A DNA stretch of 64,000 nt from Peterkaempfera bronchialis (GCF_003258605.2 NZ_CP031264.1:3968001-4032000), one strand, 5' to 3'. Positions 17,282 to 24,724 are shown, counted from the first letter of the stretch. Program-made: numbers and translations. The notes: a model not told the origin generated them from the sequence alone.

Positions 17282-18426
17282 TGACCGTCCCGTCGGCCCT
17301 CGACCCGGCCACCGCCACTCGGCAGTCCCTCGCGCACGGTCCCCTCGGGATGGCCCTGCTCCATGTCGAGCGGGCCCGCTGCGGGAATGGTCCGTGGGAG
17401 GCCGTCCACCGCCGACTCGCCGTCATCGGGCCGCTGATCGAGGGACCCGAGGCAAGTCTGTTCCTCGGTGCCCCCGCGATGGCATACGTCCTGCACCTGG
17501 CCGCCGCCGACAGCAACCGTTACGCAGGAGCCCTCCACGCCCTTGACGGCATCGTGGCCGCACACACCCGCCGCCGCCTGGATACCGCTCACGACCGGAT
17601 CGACAAGAGCAGGCAGGCCGCTTTCGCCGAGTACGACCTCCTGCGTGGCCTGACCGGACTCGGCGTTCTCCTGTTGCGCCGTCAGCCGGACAGCGTCGAG
17701 ACGAAGAGGGTCCTGGAGTACCTGGTGCGGCTCACGGAACCGATCAAGGGGCCGAAGGGGATCCGGATCCCGGGCTGGTGGGTGTGGCACGCTCCCACGA
17801 ATCTCGGTGCCCCCACCCCAGGTGGCCACGCCAACGTCGGCCTCGCCCACGGCATCGCCGGACCGCTGGCCCTCCTCGCACTTGCCAAGCGCAAGGGGGT
17901 CGTCGTGGACGGCCAAGATGACGCCATGATGCGGATCTGCCGCTGGCTCGACCGGATACGCCAGAGCGACCACCGCGGAACCCGCTGGCCTCGATGGGTC
18001 ACCGAGGCGGCCGTCGTACCCGTCCGTCCGGCCGCGCCGTCCTGGTGCTACGGCACACCCGGCTTGGCTCGCGCCCAGCAACTCGCCGGCATCGCCATGG
18101 AGGATGACCACCGCAAGAGGATGGCCGAGCGTGCACTCCTGGACTGCCTTGCCGACCCGCTCCAGCTCAACCGACTCACCGATCGTGGCCTGTGCCACGG
18201 TGTCGGCGGACTTCTGCGCACCGTCGAGCGCGTCGCGGAGGACGCGGAGACCCCGAGCGTGTTCACCGACCGGCTCCACCAGCTCAGACAGCACTCCCTC
18301 ACGATGGGCCCCCCGGAGGAAACCGGCTTCCTCGAAGGCGCAGCCGGGGCGGCCCTGGCCTTCCAGTGCGCGGAACCGGACGCCGGAGGTGTCGGCGACT
18401 GGGATGCCTGCCTGCTCCTGGTCTGA
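17278..18426 (+). CDS. lanC: Lanthionine synthetase C-family cyclase (LanC)
   Basis: Encodes 382 residues with the LanC alpha-toroid fold. Zinc ligands are visible as Cys257 in SWCYGTPG and Cys306-His307 in GLCHGVGG; an earlier HGIAGPLALLAL matches the conserved GxxG repeats. It would add cysteine thiols to the dehydrated residues of the FxLD peptide to form (methyl)lanthionine rings. The GTG at 17278 overlaps the LanB stop and lies 7 bases after AAAGGAG; ATG 17281 is equally possible. Confidence 0.92.
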   Translation: MMTVPSALDPATATRQSLAHGPLGMALLHVERARCGNGPWEAVHRRLAVIGPLIEGPEASLFLGAPAMAYVLHLAAADSNRYAGALHALDGIVAAHTRRRLDTAHDRIDKSRQAAFAEYDLLRGLTGLGVLLLRRQPDSVETKRVLEYLVRLTEPIKGPKGIRIPGWWVWHAPTNLGAPTPGGHANVGLAHGIAGPLALLALAKRKGVVVDGQDDAMMRICRWLDRIRQSDHRGTRWPRWVTEAAVVPVRPAAPSWCYGTPGLARAQQLAGIAMEDDHRKRMAERALLDCLADPLQLNRLTDRGLCHGVGGLLRTVERVAEDAETPSVFTDRLHQLRQHSLTMGPPEETGFLEGAAGAALAFQCAEPDAGGVGDWDACLLLV

Positions 18427-18454
18427 CCGCAGGCATGAAGAAGGAGACCCCGGG

Positions 18455-19435
18455 ATGGACCTACACGACAGCTGCGCGGCCGAACAAGCCGTGCTCTCCG
18501 TCCTCGCCGGGACGTCGATCGAGGACACCGCCGCGCGGCTACGGACATCACCCACCCGGCTGGCCGAAGCCGTCGAACTGTACCGCGCCGCCGGCCGTGC
18601 CGCTCTCGACGCTCAGCCGCTGCCCTCCGGCTGGCATCAGACGTACATCGAGTACACCGACTACCTGGCCGCAGACCGTGCCTTCCGAGCCCACCTTCTG
18701 CCGTGCCTCCGCGACGGAGTCGGCACAGGACTCGTCGGTGGGTGGTGGTTCCTGCGCAAGCGCCCCTGTTGGCGCCTGCGGGTGCAGCCGGGCCCCGGCG
18801 TCATCGTCGAGGACGTGATCGAGCACATCACGGATGCCCTCGACAGCACGGTGTCGTCGGGCCTGGCCAAGCGCTGGTGGCCTTCCCTGTACGAGCCGGA
18901 GACCGTCGCGTTCGGCGGCCCGGATGGCATGGAGATCGGCCACACGCTGTTCCACGACGACAGTGTCGGTGTCCTCGACTACCTACAGCGTATGAACACC
19001 GACCCCGCCGGGCTGCTCGACGCCAAGGCAACCTCCTTCCTCGTCATCACCTTGTTCCTTCGCGCGGCCGGACAGGAGTGGGCCGAACAAGGCGACGTGT
19101 GGGCACGTATCGAAACCACGCGGCCCCTGCCCGCCGAGGAGGCGCCCGCCGAGAAGATCGTCGTCATGGCTGACACACTGCGGCGACTCCTGATGCTCGA
19201 TGCCGGCGCTGCACTCGCGGTCGAAGGCCCTCTCGCGTCCCTCAGCGCTTGGACAGCCGGTATGGAGCGGGGCGGCCGGGCCCTCGCAGACGCAGGACGG
19301 GAAGGGCGCCTTTCGCTCGGGCTGCGCAGCATCCTGGCCCGGCACGTCCTCTTCCACTGGAACCGGATGGGCTTCACGAGCCGTCAGCAAGCCATCTGGG
19401 CCAGGGTCGCGAGGCAGGCGATCCTCGGCTGCTGA
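18455..19435 (+). CDS. Thiopeptide-type bacteriocin biosynthesis protein (SpaB_C-like)
   Basis: Encodes 326 residues. WHQTYIEYTDYLAADRAF, WWFLRKRPCWRLRVQPGPG and the C-terminal LFHWNRMGFTSRQQAIWARV match stand-alone SpaB_C-like proteins found beside LanB in FxLD loci. The LanB upstream already carries its own C-terminal domain, so this second copy may perform a different elimination, act as a scaffold, or process another position of the peptide. It ends the cluster; no transporter or leader peptidase follows. ATG 18455 is 8 bases after AAGGAG (18441-18446). Confidence 0.88.
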   Translation: MDLHDSCAAEQAVLSVLAGTSIEDTAARLRTSPTRLAEAVELYRAAGRAALDAQPLPSGWHQTYIEYTDYLAADRAFRAHLLPCLRDGVGTGLVGGWWFLRKRPCWRLRVQPGPGVIVEDVIEHITDALDSTVSSGLAKRWWPSLYEPETVAFGGPDGMEIGHTLFHDDSVGVLDYLQRMNTDPAGLLDAKATSFLVITLFLRAAGQEWAEQGDVWARIETTRPLPAEEAPAEKIVVMADTLRRLLMLDAGAALAVEGPLASLSAWTAGMERGGRALADAGREGRLSLGLRSILARHVLFHWNRMGFTSRQQAIWARVARQAILGC

Positions 19436-19499
19436 CCCTGCATCCCTGCTGACCCTGCTGGCCTGGCGATATCGGCCCCGGTGCTGGTGCGCTCGCGAA

Positions 19500-19607
19500 A
19501 TCAATACAGCTTCCCCGAGCCTGGCTTGCGGACTCGCCTACCTCGACGGGGAGTTGGTCCCAGCGCGGCCTCACGGAGGTGTGTACGGGAGGGTCGGAGG
19601 GTGGCAC
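19500..19607 (-). pseudogene. Truncated 5' copy of the APH-family gene
   Basis: Starting at GTG 19607, the translation (VPPSDP, then VHTSVRPRWDQL) aligns with the first ~33 residues of the APH kinase that starts at 9677 and then loses all similarity. The upstream AGGAG is kept. It lies right after the cytosine deaminase stop in the same direction, as if the ancestor had a deaminase-APH pair that was separated by the island. Confidence 0.75.
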
Positions 19608-19619
19608 GGCAGCTCCTGG
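19551..19619. repeat. 69-bp direct repeat, copy B (island right edge)
   Basis: Same-orientation partner of 9621-9689, with 66 of 69 bases identical. It ends exactly one base before the stop codon of the deaminase gene. The two copies bracket 9.86 kb that includes the whole lanthipeptide locus. Confidence 0.9.
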
Positions 19620-20093
19620 TTACTCGCCGATGTCCTCGGCCCAGAGATCCGGACGGGCCGCGATGAAGTCCCGCATCAGGGCGACACACTCCGGGTCGTC
19701 CAGCACGGTCACCGACACGCCGTGCTCCGCGAGCCGCCCATGGCCGCCCGAGAAGGTCACCGCCTCGCCGACCACCACCCGGCCGATGCCGAACTGGCGC
19801 ACCAGCCCGCTGCAATACCAGCACGGAGAGAGCGTCGTCACCATGGTGGTCCGCCCATACCCGCGCAGCCGCCCCGCCGCCCGGAACGCCGCCGTCTCGG
19901 CGTGCATCGACGGATCACCGTCCTGCACCCGCCGATTGCGCCCCCGCCCCAGCAGCTCCCCGTCCGGCCCGAACAGCGCCGCCCCGATCGGGATGCCGCC
20001 CTCCGCCAACCCGGCCCGGGCCTCCTCCATCGCCACCGCGAGCATCGCCCGCGCGGCCGTCCCGTCGTCCATGCTCCCCAACCGTCGTCGCAT
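19620..20093 (-). CDS. Yeast-type (FCY1-like) cytosine deaminase
   Basis: Encodes 157 residues, almost the length of the yeast enzyme. The zinc-site residues are H64 and E66 (HAETAAF), and C91 and C94 (SPCWYC); the spacing parallels yeast H62, E64, C91 and C94. The C-terminus ERCK/FIDERP-like region and the terminal EDIGE also match what I remember of FCY1, so the substrate is probably cytosine, in pyrimidine salvage. The start at 20093 follows GGAG with 6 bases; ATG 20072 is an alternative. Most bacteria use an unrelated amidohydrolase-type CodA, so this is a less usual family here. Confidence 0.85.
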   Translation of the reverse strand: MRRRLGSMDDGTAARAMLAVAMEEARAGLAEGGIPIGAALFGPDGELLGRGRNRRVQDGDPSMHAETAAFRAAGRLRGYGRTTMVTTLSPCWYCSGLVRQFGIGRVVVGEAVTFSGGHGRLAEHGVSVTVLDDPECVALMRDFIAARPDLWAEDIGE

Positions 20094-20158
20094 CCGCTGC
20101 TCCACCGCTTCAGCATGCCCGCAACCAGCCCGTCGCACTTCGGCGCGGTCACGGCGAT

Positions 20159-20296
20159 TCAGTTTCTCCCCTGCGCGCTCACGGTGCGCAGGTGGGCATA
20201 CCAGGTGCCGATCGAGTCCTTGTAGCCCTGCGGCATGACGAGCCCGGGGGCCTCCTCCTCACGGAAGAGGCCGATCCCCGTGGTCTTCGCCGAAGT
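20159..20296 (-). other. Possible C-terminal remnant of an unrecognised gene
   Basis: About 45 codons upstream of the deaminase read with strong third-position GC bias and end in a proper stop (LFREEEAPGLVMPQGYKDSI, then WYAHLRTVSAQGRN). No start with a ribosome-binding site and no family are recognised. It may be the tail of a deleted gene. Confidence 0.3.
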
Positions 20297-20363
20297 CGCC
20301 CCCCCGCTGCCCCCGCGCGCAGCATGCTGGAAGCCGATCCAGCACCCGAGGATGGGGACGACT

Positions 20364-20570
20364 GTGAGAAACCTGCGCATGCTCGGCACCACGTCCGACA
20401 AGAACGAGTACCCCACCCTGTAGGAGGACCTGGACACCGGCGAGATCCTGGTTCAGGGGGACGCCATCACCGGTCCGGAGGACATGGCCCAGCTCAGCAA
20501 TGTCCGCCCAGGTGAGGCGTTCGTCGTCATCCCCCGTGAGCTGCTGCTGCGCTTCGCCCCGAAGGAGTGA
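20364..20570 (+). pseudogene. Small conserved protein paired with DUF6879, broken by a TAG codon
   Basis: GTG at 20364 opens VRNLRMLGTTSDKNEYPTL, then TAG (20421-20423). The same frame continues with EDLDTGEILVQGDAITGPED and AFVVIPRELLLRFAPKE to a TGA at 20570. Intact relatives that I remember read PTLYEDLDTGE, so TAC or TAT became TAG at codon 20. The frame would be 68 residues. It ends 4 bp before the DUF6879 gene start and was evidently its operon partner. Function is unknown. Confidence 0.75.
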
Positions 20571-20574
20571 CCGG

Positions 20575-21108
20575 GTGACAGAACTGGCCTCGACGGCCGT
20601 CCTGAACGATCTGTTCGACACGTTCCAGCACACCGCCTGGCGGCTGGAGGTGCGACGGGCCTACGACGCCGACCAGCGGACCGACCTCTACAAGCGGTTC
20701 CTGCGGGGCGAAGGGGTGGAGGAGGACACCAGCGGCCCCTGGTACACCTCCCGGCGGCAGATGGCGGCTGAGGGCAAGCGGGTGGAGCGCGTACGGCTGG
20801 TGGACGCCCCGCTCACCGAGAACCAGCGGTTCCTGCTGGCGCGGGCTCCGCACATCATCGGGGTGGGCGAGGACGTGCGGTATCTGTGGCGGACCGATGC
20901 CGAGAAGCTGGGCCTGCCCATGGAGGACGTCTGGCTCTTCGACTCCCGCCTCGCCGCCAGGCTGCACTTCGACGGCGACCGCACCGCCGGAGTGGAGCTG
21001 ATCGAGGAACCGGCCGAGGTCCTGGCGTACTGCCAGGCGCGAGACGCCGCCTGGCACTTCGCGGTCCCCTACGCCGGCTTCAGGGCGCGGGTACCTTCCC
21101 CGGAGTGA
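20575..21108 (+). CDS. DUF6879 family protein
   Basis: Encodes 177 residues. LFDTFQHTAWRLEVRRAYD and RVRLVDAPLTENQRFLLARA are recognisable for this actinobacterial family of unknown function, which commonly travels with XRE/DUF397 genes and with the small protein broken just upstream. It has no membrane segment or catalytic motif that I can name. GTG 20575 lies 4 bp after the preceding frame's stop. The 3' end overlaps the truncated DUF397 gene on the other strand by about 40 bp. Confidence 0.78.
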   Translation: MTELASTAVLNDLFDTFQHTAWRLEVRRAYDADQRTDLYKRFLRGEGVEEDTSGPWYTSRRQMAAEGKRVERVRLVDAPLTENQRFLLARAPHIIGVGEDVRYLWRTDAEKLGLPMEDVWLFDSRLAARLHFDGDRTAGVELIEEPAEVLAYCQARDAAWHFAVPYAGFRARVPSPE

Positions 21109-21218
21109 GTACCGACTACCAGAGGGCCCGGGGCGACCTCGATGCACTCGCCTTCGTTCCCGTTGCTGTAGCTGGACTTGACCCACGTGGTGGTGGACAG
21201 GTCGGGGAAGGTGCTCAT
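21069..21218 (-). pseudogene. 3'-truncated DUF397 gene
   Basis: From ATG 21218 the product reads TTTWVKSSYSNGNEGECIEV, matching the N-terminal half of the two intact DUF397 genes beside it. After VAPGP (about residue 32) the similarity stops, and 17 unrelated residues lead to a TAG at 21069. The VPVRDSKDP half is missing. The break point is near 21117, next to the converging DUF6879 gene, suggesting a deletion joint. Confidence 0.7.
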
Positions 21219-21279
21219 GGGGCTTACTCCTGTGGCTCGGTGGATCAGGAGTGGCGGGGCCTCGGTGGGGAGCGCAGGG

Positions 21280-21480
21280 TCAGGCGGTGTCGAACTCGCC
21301 CGTTGTGGCGGCGGTGATGAAGGCGGTGAAGGCGGCAGGGGTGAAGGTGAGGGTGGGGCCGTTGGGGTCCTTGCTGTCGCGGACGGGGACGGTGTCGGGG
21401 AGGTTGAGGGCCACTTCGATGCACTGGCCTTCGTTGCCGCCGCTGTGGCTGGACTTGGTCCAGAGGGGGGTGGTGCTCAT
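21280..21480 (-). CDS. DUF397 domain-containing protein
   Basis: Encodes 66 residues: LWTKSSHSGGNEGQCIEVA, then VPVRDSKDPNGPTLTF and a final AFITAATTGEF. DUF397 proteins are small acidic partners of XRE/DUF5753 regulators in Streptomyces (as with WhiJ- and BldB-type systems) and may act as antagonists of their DNA binding. It is the second of three tandem copies downstream of such a regulator. Confidence 0.85.
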   Translation of the reverse strand: MSTTPLWTKSSHSGGNEGQCIEVALNLPDTVPVRDSKDPNGPTLTFTPAAFTAFITAATTGEFDTA

Positions 21481-21569
21481 GGCGTGTACTCCTCGGGGGA
21501 TGAGTGAGGCATGAGCGGTGAGACCCCGCTTTCCTTGGGGTGGGTGGCGGGGTCTCCGGGGTGGCTGAG

Positions 21570-21782
21570 TCAGACGGTGCCGAACTCGCCCGCTGCGGTG
21601 GCGGTGACGAAGGCGGCGAAGGCGTCGGCGGTGAAGATCAGGGCCGGGCCGTGGGGGTCCTTGCTGTCGCGGACGGGGACGATGCCGGGGAGGCCCGGGG
21701 CGACCTCGATGCACTCGCCTTCGTTCCCACCGCTGTAACTGGACTTGACCCACCTGGTAAGGGTCAGGTCGGGAACGTTCAT
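21570..21782 (-). CDS. DUF397 domain-containing protein
   Basis: Encodes 70 residues: RWVKSSYSGGNEGECIEVA, then VPVRDSKDPHGPALIF. Its ATG overlaps the stop of the XRE regulator (ATGA), so the two are translationally coupled. It is the most canonical of the three DUF397 copies and is probably the cognate partner of the regulator. Confidence 0.88.
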   Translation of the reverse strand: MNVPDLTLTRWVKSSYSGGNEGECIEVAPGLPGIVPVRDSKDPHGPALIFTADAFAAFVTATAAGEFGTV

Positions 21783-22612
21783 GGGGTGTATTCCTCCATC
21801 ACCTTGCGCATCAGGACCAGCGACGCTTCTGGAGACAGTGCGTCAGCCCTCAACCGATCGTAGGTCACGGCGGCGTCAGCGACCACAGCCGGTGAGTCGA
21901 TGACCTGGCCCGAGAGCGGGTTCTCGACATAGAGAAGGTCTGGGTCCTCGGCGAATTTCAGCAAGGTGAACCCAAGATGTGTGGAGGGCGCCCCGGACGA
22001 CCAAGGGAGCACCTGGAGGGTGATGTGCGGAGACTGAGCGTCCTTGACGAGCCGGGACAACTGGTCGTGCATGACGTGCCGACCGCCGACCTCGCGCCGC
22101 AGGCATGACTCATCAAGGACGCACCAGAGGAGCGGCGGGGCGCTTCGCTCCATGATCACGCGGCGCTTGAGTCGGCGGGCGACTCTCGCTTTGATCTCGT
22201 CCACCCCGTCCCGTGGGTGTGATGCGCGGAAGACGGCCGTCGCGTAGTCCTCGGTCTGCAACATGCCCATGACGAGAGCCACTGAGTAGTTGAGGATGCT
22301 GGTCGCCTGCCGCTCCAGCTGGAGATACGGGATGAACCAGTCGGGATATCCGCTCTGGGTCGCCCGCTCCCGCAACCGGGCGAAGGATTCAGGGGAGCCG
22401 AAAATCTGATCGCACGCTCGGCAGAACTCCGGGCTGGCCAGCCGTTCACCCGATTCCACCTTGGCCACGTACTGCTGCCCGTACTGCGCCTTCTCGCCCA
22501 GCTCACGTTGGCTCAACCCCGCGTGCAGCCGCCATGCCCGCACCTCGGCGCCCAGGATCTCCGCCCCGCTGGCGCGGCCTCGTCCGGCGCGGCCGGTCGT
22601 TGATTCGCTCAT
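21779..22612 (-). CDS. XRE family regulator with DUF5753 domain
   Basis: Encodes 277 residues. The helix-turn-helix is at about residues 12-70 (LRAWRLHAGLSQ-like, then YGQQYVAKVESGERLAS). The remainder is the DUF5753 domain (LLQTEDYATAVFRASHP and LQVLPWSSGAPSTHLGFTLL). This is the standard Streptomyces regulator that pairs with DUF397 proteins in developmental and antibiotic control. ATG 22612 follows AAGGGGG. The upstream region is rich in inverted repeats that probably include its own operator. Confidence 0.9.
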   Translation of the reverse strand: MSESTTGRAGRGRASGAEILGAEVRAWRLHAGLSQRELGEKAQYGQQYVAKVESGERLASPEFCRACDQIFGSPESFARLRERATQSGYPDWFIPYLQLERQATSILNYSVALVMGMLQTEDYATAVFRASHPRDGVDEIKARVARRLKRRVIMERSAPPLLWCVLDESCLRREVGGRHVMHDQLSRLVKDAQSPHITLQVLPWSSGAPSTHLGFTLLKFAEDPDLLYVENPLSGQVIDSPAVVADAAVTYDRLRADALSPEASLVLMRKVMEEYTP

Positions 22613-22629
22613 GGCCCAAGCCCCCTTCA

Positions 22630-22722
22630 CCCCAAGTGACATGGCGTGGTGTCACGCCTACCCGGCGTAGTCGCCTTGGGGTCAGTCTTGCACTTGTGCG
22701 AAGTGCACGTGAGGGAAGTGCA
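22630..22722. promoter_or_regulatory. Operator-like inverted repeats between the XRE gene and a small gene
   Basis: Three nested patterns are visible: CCCCAAG (22630-22636) with CTTGGGG (22675-22681); GTGAC (22636-22640) with GTCAC (22651-22655); and TGCACTT (22689-22695) with AAGTGCA (22701-22707), the last repeated at 22716-22722. They occupy the divergent promoter between the XRE regulator and the 98-residue protein, and are the best candidates for autoregulatory sites. Confidence 0.6.
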
Positions 22723-22739
22723 GAGAGAGGTGGACCGGC

Positions 22740-23036
22740 ATGGAGAGGGCAACCGCAAGCCCTTCCGGGGCATATGCCAATGACGTGGCTTCGGATTCAG
22801 GGAAGGGCTTTCGCGGCCAGGAGCCGCCCGAAGTCGGCACCGTCATGGTGGACACCCGGACGGGTCGGGTCGGGGAGTACCGGGGGTCGGTCGGCGGGCG
22901 GTGGATGCTCAGGCCGCAGGGCGGCGGGTGCGAGTGGCCGGTCAAGCCCGAGCTGGTGCGGACCGCGTTGCTGAGTGACCGGCTCGCCCCCGAAGTGGCA
23001 CGGCTGAACGCGTTGAGCCGGGGTGCGGCCGTATGA
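22740..23036 (+). CDS. Small conserved actinobacterial protein
   Basis: Encodes 98 residues. The middle reads TVMVDTRTGRVGEYRGSVGG, then RWMLRPQGGGCEWPV, a pattern I have seen in small Streptomyces proteins encoded divergently from XRE/DUF397 regulators. Function is unknown. ATG 22740 follows a purine-rich GAGAGAGG. It is divergent from the XRE gene and probably controlled by the inverted repeats between them. Confidence 0.7.
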   Translation: MERATASPSGAYANDVASDSGKGFRGQEPPEVGTVMVDTRTGRVGEYRGSVGGRWMLRPQGGGCEWPVKPELVRTALLSDRLAPEVARLNALSRGAAV

Positions 23037-23095
23037 GCCGAAACGGCACCGGCGCACTGCCCGCAGAACCCCCGTCCTGGCTGTCCGTGCCCTGA
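23033..23095 (+). CDS. Possible 20-residue peptide overlapping the preceding stop
   Basis: ATG 23033 overlaps the stop of the 98-residue gene (ATGA) and runs for 20 codons to TGA 23095 before the next ribosome-binding site. The overlap is typical of coupled genes, but the product has no recognisable feature and may not be real. Confidence 0.25.
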   Translation: MSRNGTGALPAEPPSWLSVP

Positions 23096-23119
23096 CGTGA
23101 AGAAGAGGAAGCGCAGCTG

Positions 23120-23740
23120 ATGACCGCGTCGAAGCGGCCGGGCACCGTCCCGTACATCGCCTCCTGGAGCGGCGAGAAGCGGTGCACCGGCGCCGTGGTG
23201 GAGGACCGGCGCAGCCCCGGCCGGATCGCGTACCGGGACGAGCGGCCCGATGACCGTGACGAGTACGGCGTGCTGTGGGCCCGGGCGGATTCCCGGCCCA
23301 CTCGGGGGCGGCCCCAGTATGGGCTGGTCCACCCCCGCCGCCAGCGGCACGCCATGCGGAACCTGCGCTGCCAGGTCTGCGACGGCCCGGCCGACACCGA
23401 TGAGCGGGGCACGCTCTGGCTGCTGGGCGACGACCGGGGCGACTGGCCCGGCTGGCCCGAGGAGATGGCCGCCACCACGCCGCCGCTCTGCCTACCCTGC
23501 GCCAGGCTCTCCGTCCGGCTCTGCCCGCACCTGCGCGGCCGGCACATCGCCGTCCGGGTCAGGAACCCCGAGATCGCCGGGGTGTACGGCGCCCTCTACC
23601 TGCCCCGCCCCGACCGGGCCCGCCCCACGGCCGCCACCGACACGACCATCGCCTACACCGACCCCGCCGTGTGCCGCGTCCTGGCCGCCCAGCAGGTCAT
23701 GCGCCTACGCGGCTGCACCCTGGTGGACCTCCCCGGGTGA
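23120..23740 (+). CDS. Hypothetical protein with cysteine pairs (zinc ribbon-like)
   Basis: Encodes 206 residues. Cysteine pairs in RCQVCDGPAD and LCLPCARLSVRLCPHL suggest a bound metal. The C-terminus has FMN-like or nucleic-acid-like features that I cannot assign. It follows the 98-residue gene in the same direction, in an arrangement seen near XRE/DUF397 loci. ATG 23120 lies after AAGAAGAGGAAG. No catalytic motif is recognised. Confidence 0.65.
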   Translation: MTASKRPGTVPYIASWSGEKRCTGAVVEDRRSPGRIAYRDERPDDRDEYGVLWARADSRPTRGRPQYGLVHPRRQRHAMRNLRCQVCDGPADTDERGTLWLLGDDRGDWPGWPEEMAATTPPLCLPCARLSVRLCPHLRGRHIAVRVRNPEIAGVYGALYLPRPDRARPTAATDTTIAYTDPAVCRVLAAQQVMRLRGCTLVDLPG

Positions 23741-23954
23741 GCTGATGGGTGATCACAAGCGTGCTCGCCCGTGCCGGGGATCAACCTGCCGAAGAAGCAA
23801 CAGACAGCGCACCGAGGGGATATCGGACCAATACTCCGGGAACGCCCGGCGGCGGCGCCGCGCGGCGCCTACGATGCACGCACGGGTCGGGGGCACGGGG
23901 CGGAGCACGGGGCGCGCGGTCCAGGGGTACGGCACGGGGCGGGGGAGCTGCGGC

Positions 23955-24656
23955 ATGGGACCGGACGGGAACGACGAGGCCATCCCGGTGATCAGGGTGG
24001 CCGCAGTGGACGACCACCCCATCCTCCTCGACGGCATCGGCGCCCACTTCGCCCGCCACGCGCCCGACATCCGGCTGGTGGCGACGGCCGAGGACGTCGG
24101 CGCCCTGCTCGCCGAAGACACCGGCGACGGCGCGGCGCTTGTCGTCCTGCTCGACCTGCGGCTGCGCGACGGCAGCGACATCGGGTCGAACGTCCGCCGG
24201 CTGCGGGCCACCGGGGCGCGGGTGCTGGTCTTCACCGGCGAGCAGCGCCCCGCGCTGGTGCGCCGGGCCCTCGATGCGGGGGCCCTGGGCCTGGTGCTGA
24301 AGGAGGACCCGCAGGACCGGCTGGTGGAGGCGATCCGTACGGCGGACACGGGCGAGATGTACGTCTCCAGCCGCCTCGCCCACTCCATCGTGACCGATCC
24401 GCGCGGCAGCGTCCGGCTCTCAGCCCAGCAGTCGCGGGTGCTGGAACTGATCGCCCGGGGCCTGCCGCACGCGGACATCGCGCGCATGCTGCACATCACC
24501 GAGGACACTCTGCACACCCACCGCAAACGGGCGATCTCCGCCTATGCGAAGGCGGGCGACGAACTGGTGGGAGGCACCGGCGAACTCGTCTACCGGGCCG
24601 TGGCCGACGGCCACATCGACATCGGCCCGGACCTGCCGGAACGGGCCGGGCCCTGA
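23955..24656 (+). CDS. LuxR/NarL-type response regulator
   Basis: Encodes 233 residues. The receiver domain has the acidic pair D19-D20 (VDDHP), phospho-acceptor D67 in LLDLRL and K116 in LVLKED. A helix-turn-helix follows (LSAQQSRVLELIARGL, then TLHTHRKRAI), close to but not a textbook LuxR motif. ATG 23955 is preceded by GGGGGAG. It is followed by the split histidine kinase, its likely partner. The 214 bp upstream hold several GCACGGGGC copies and a possible -10 (TACGAT), with no other gene. Confidence 0.88.
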   Translation: MGPDGNDEAIPVIRVAAVDDHPILLDGIGAHFARHAPDIRLVATAEDVGALLAEDTGDGAALVVLLDLRLRDGSDIGSNVRRLRATGARVLVFTGEQRPALVRRALDAGALGLVLKEDPQDRLVEAIRTADTGEMYVSSRLAHSIVTDPRGSVRLSAQQSRVLELIARGLPHADIARMLHITEDTLHTHRKRAISAYAKAGDELVGGTGELVYRAVADGHIDIGPDLPERAGP

Positions 24657-24724
24657 CCAGGGGGTCCGCCACTCCGGGGTCCGCCACCCCGAGGCCCTCC
24701 ACCCCGGGGTCCTACCGGCACGGG

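Noticed and set aside
20421-20423. TAG in the DUF6879 partner as programmed recoding
   Set aside because: No recoding signal is seen, and a simple nonsense mutation of a Tyr codon explains it.
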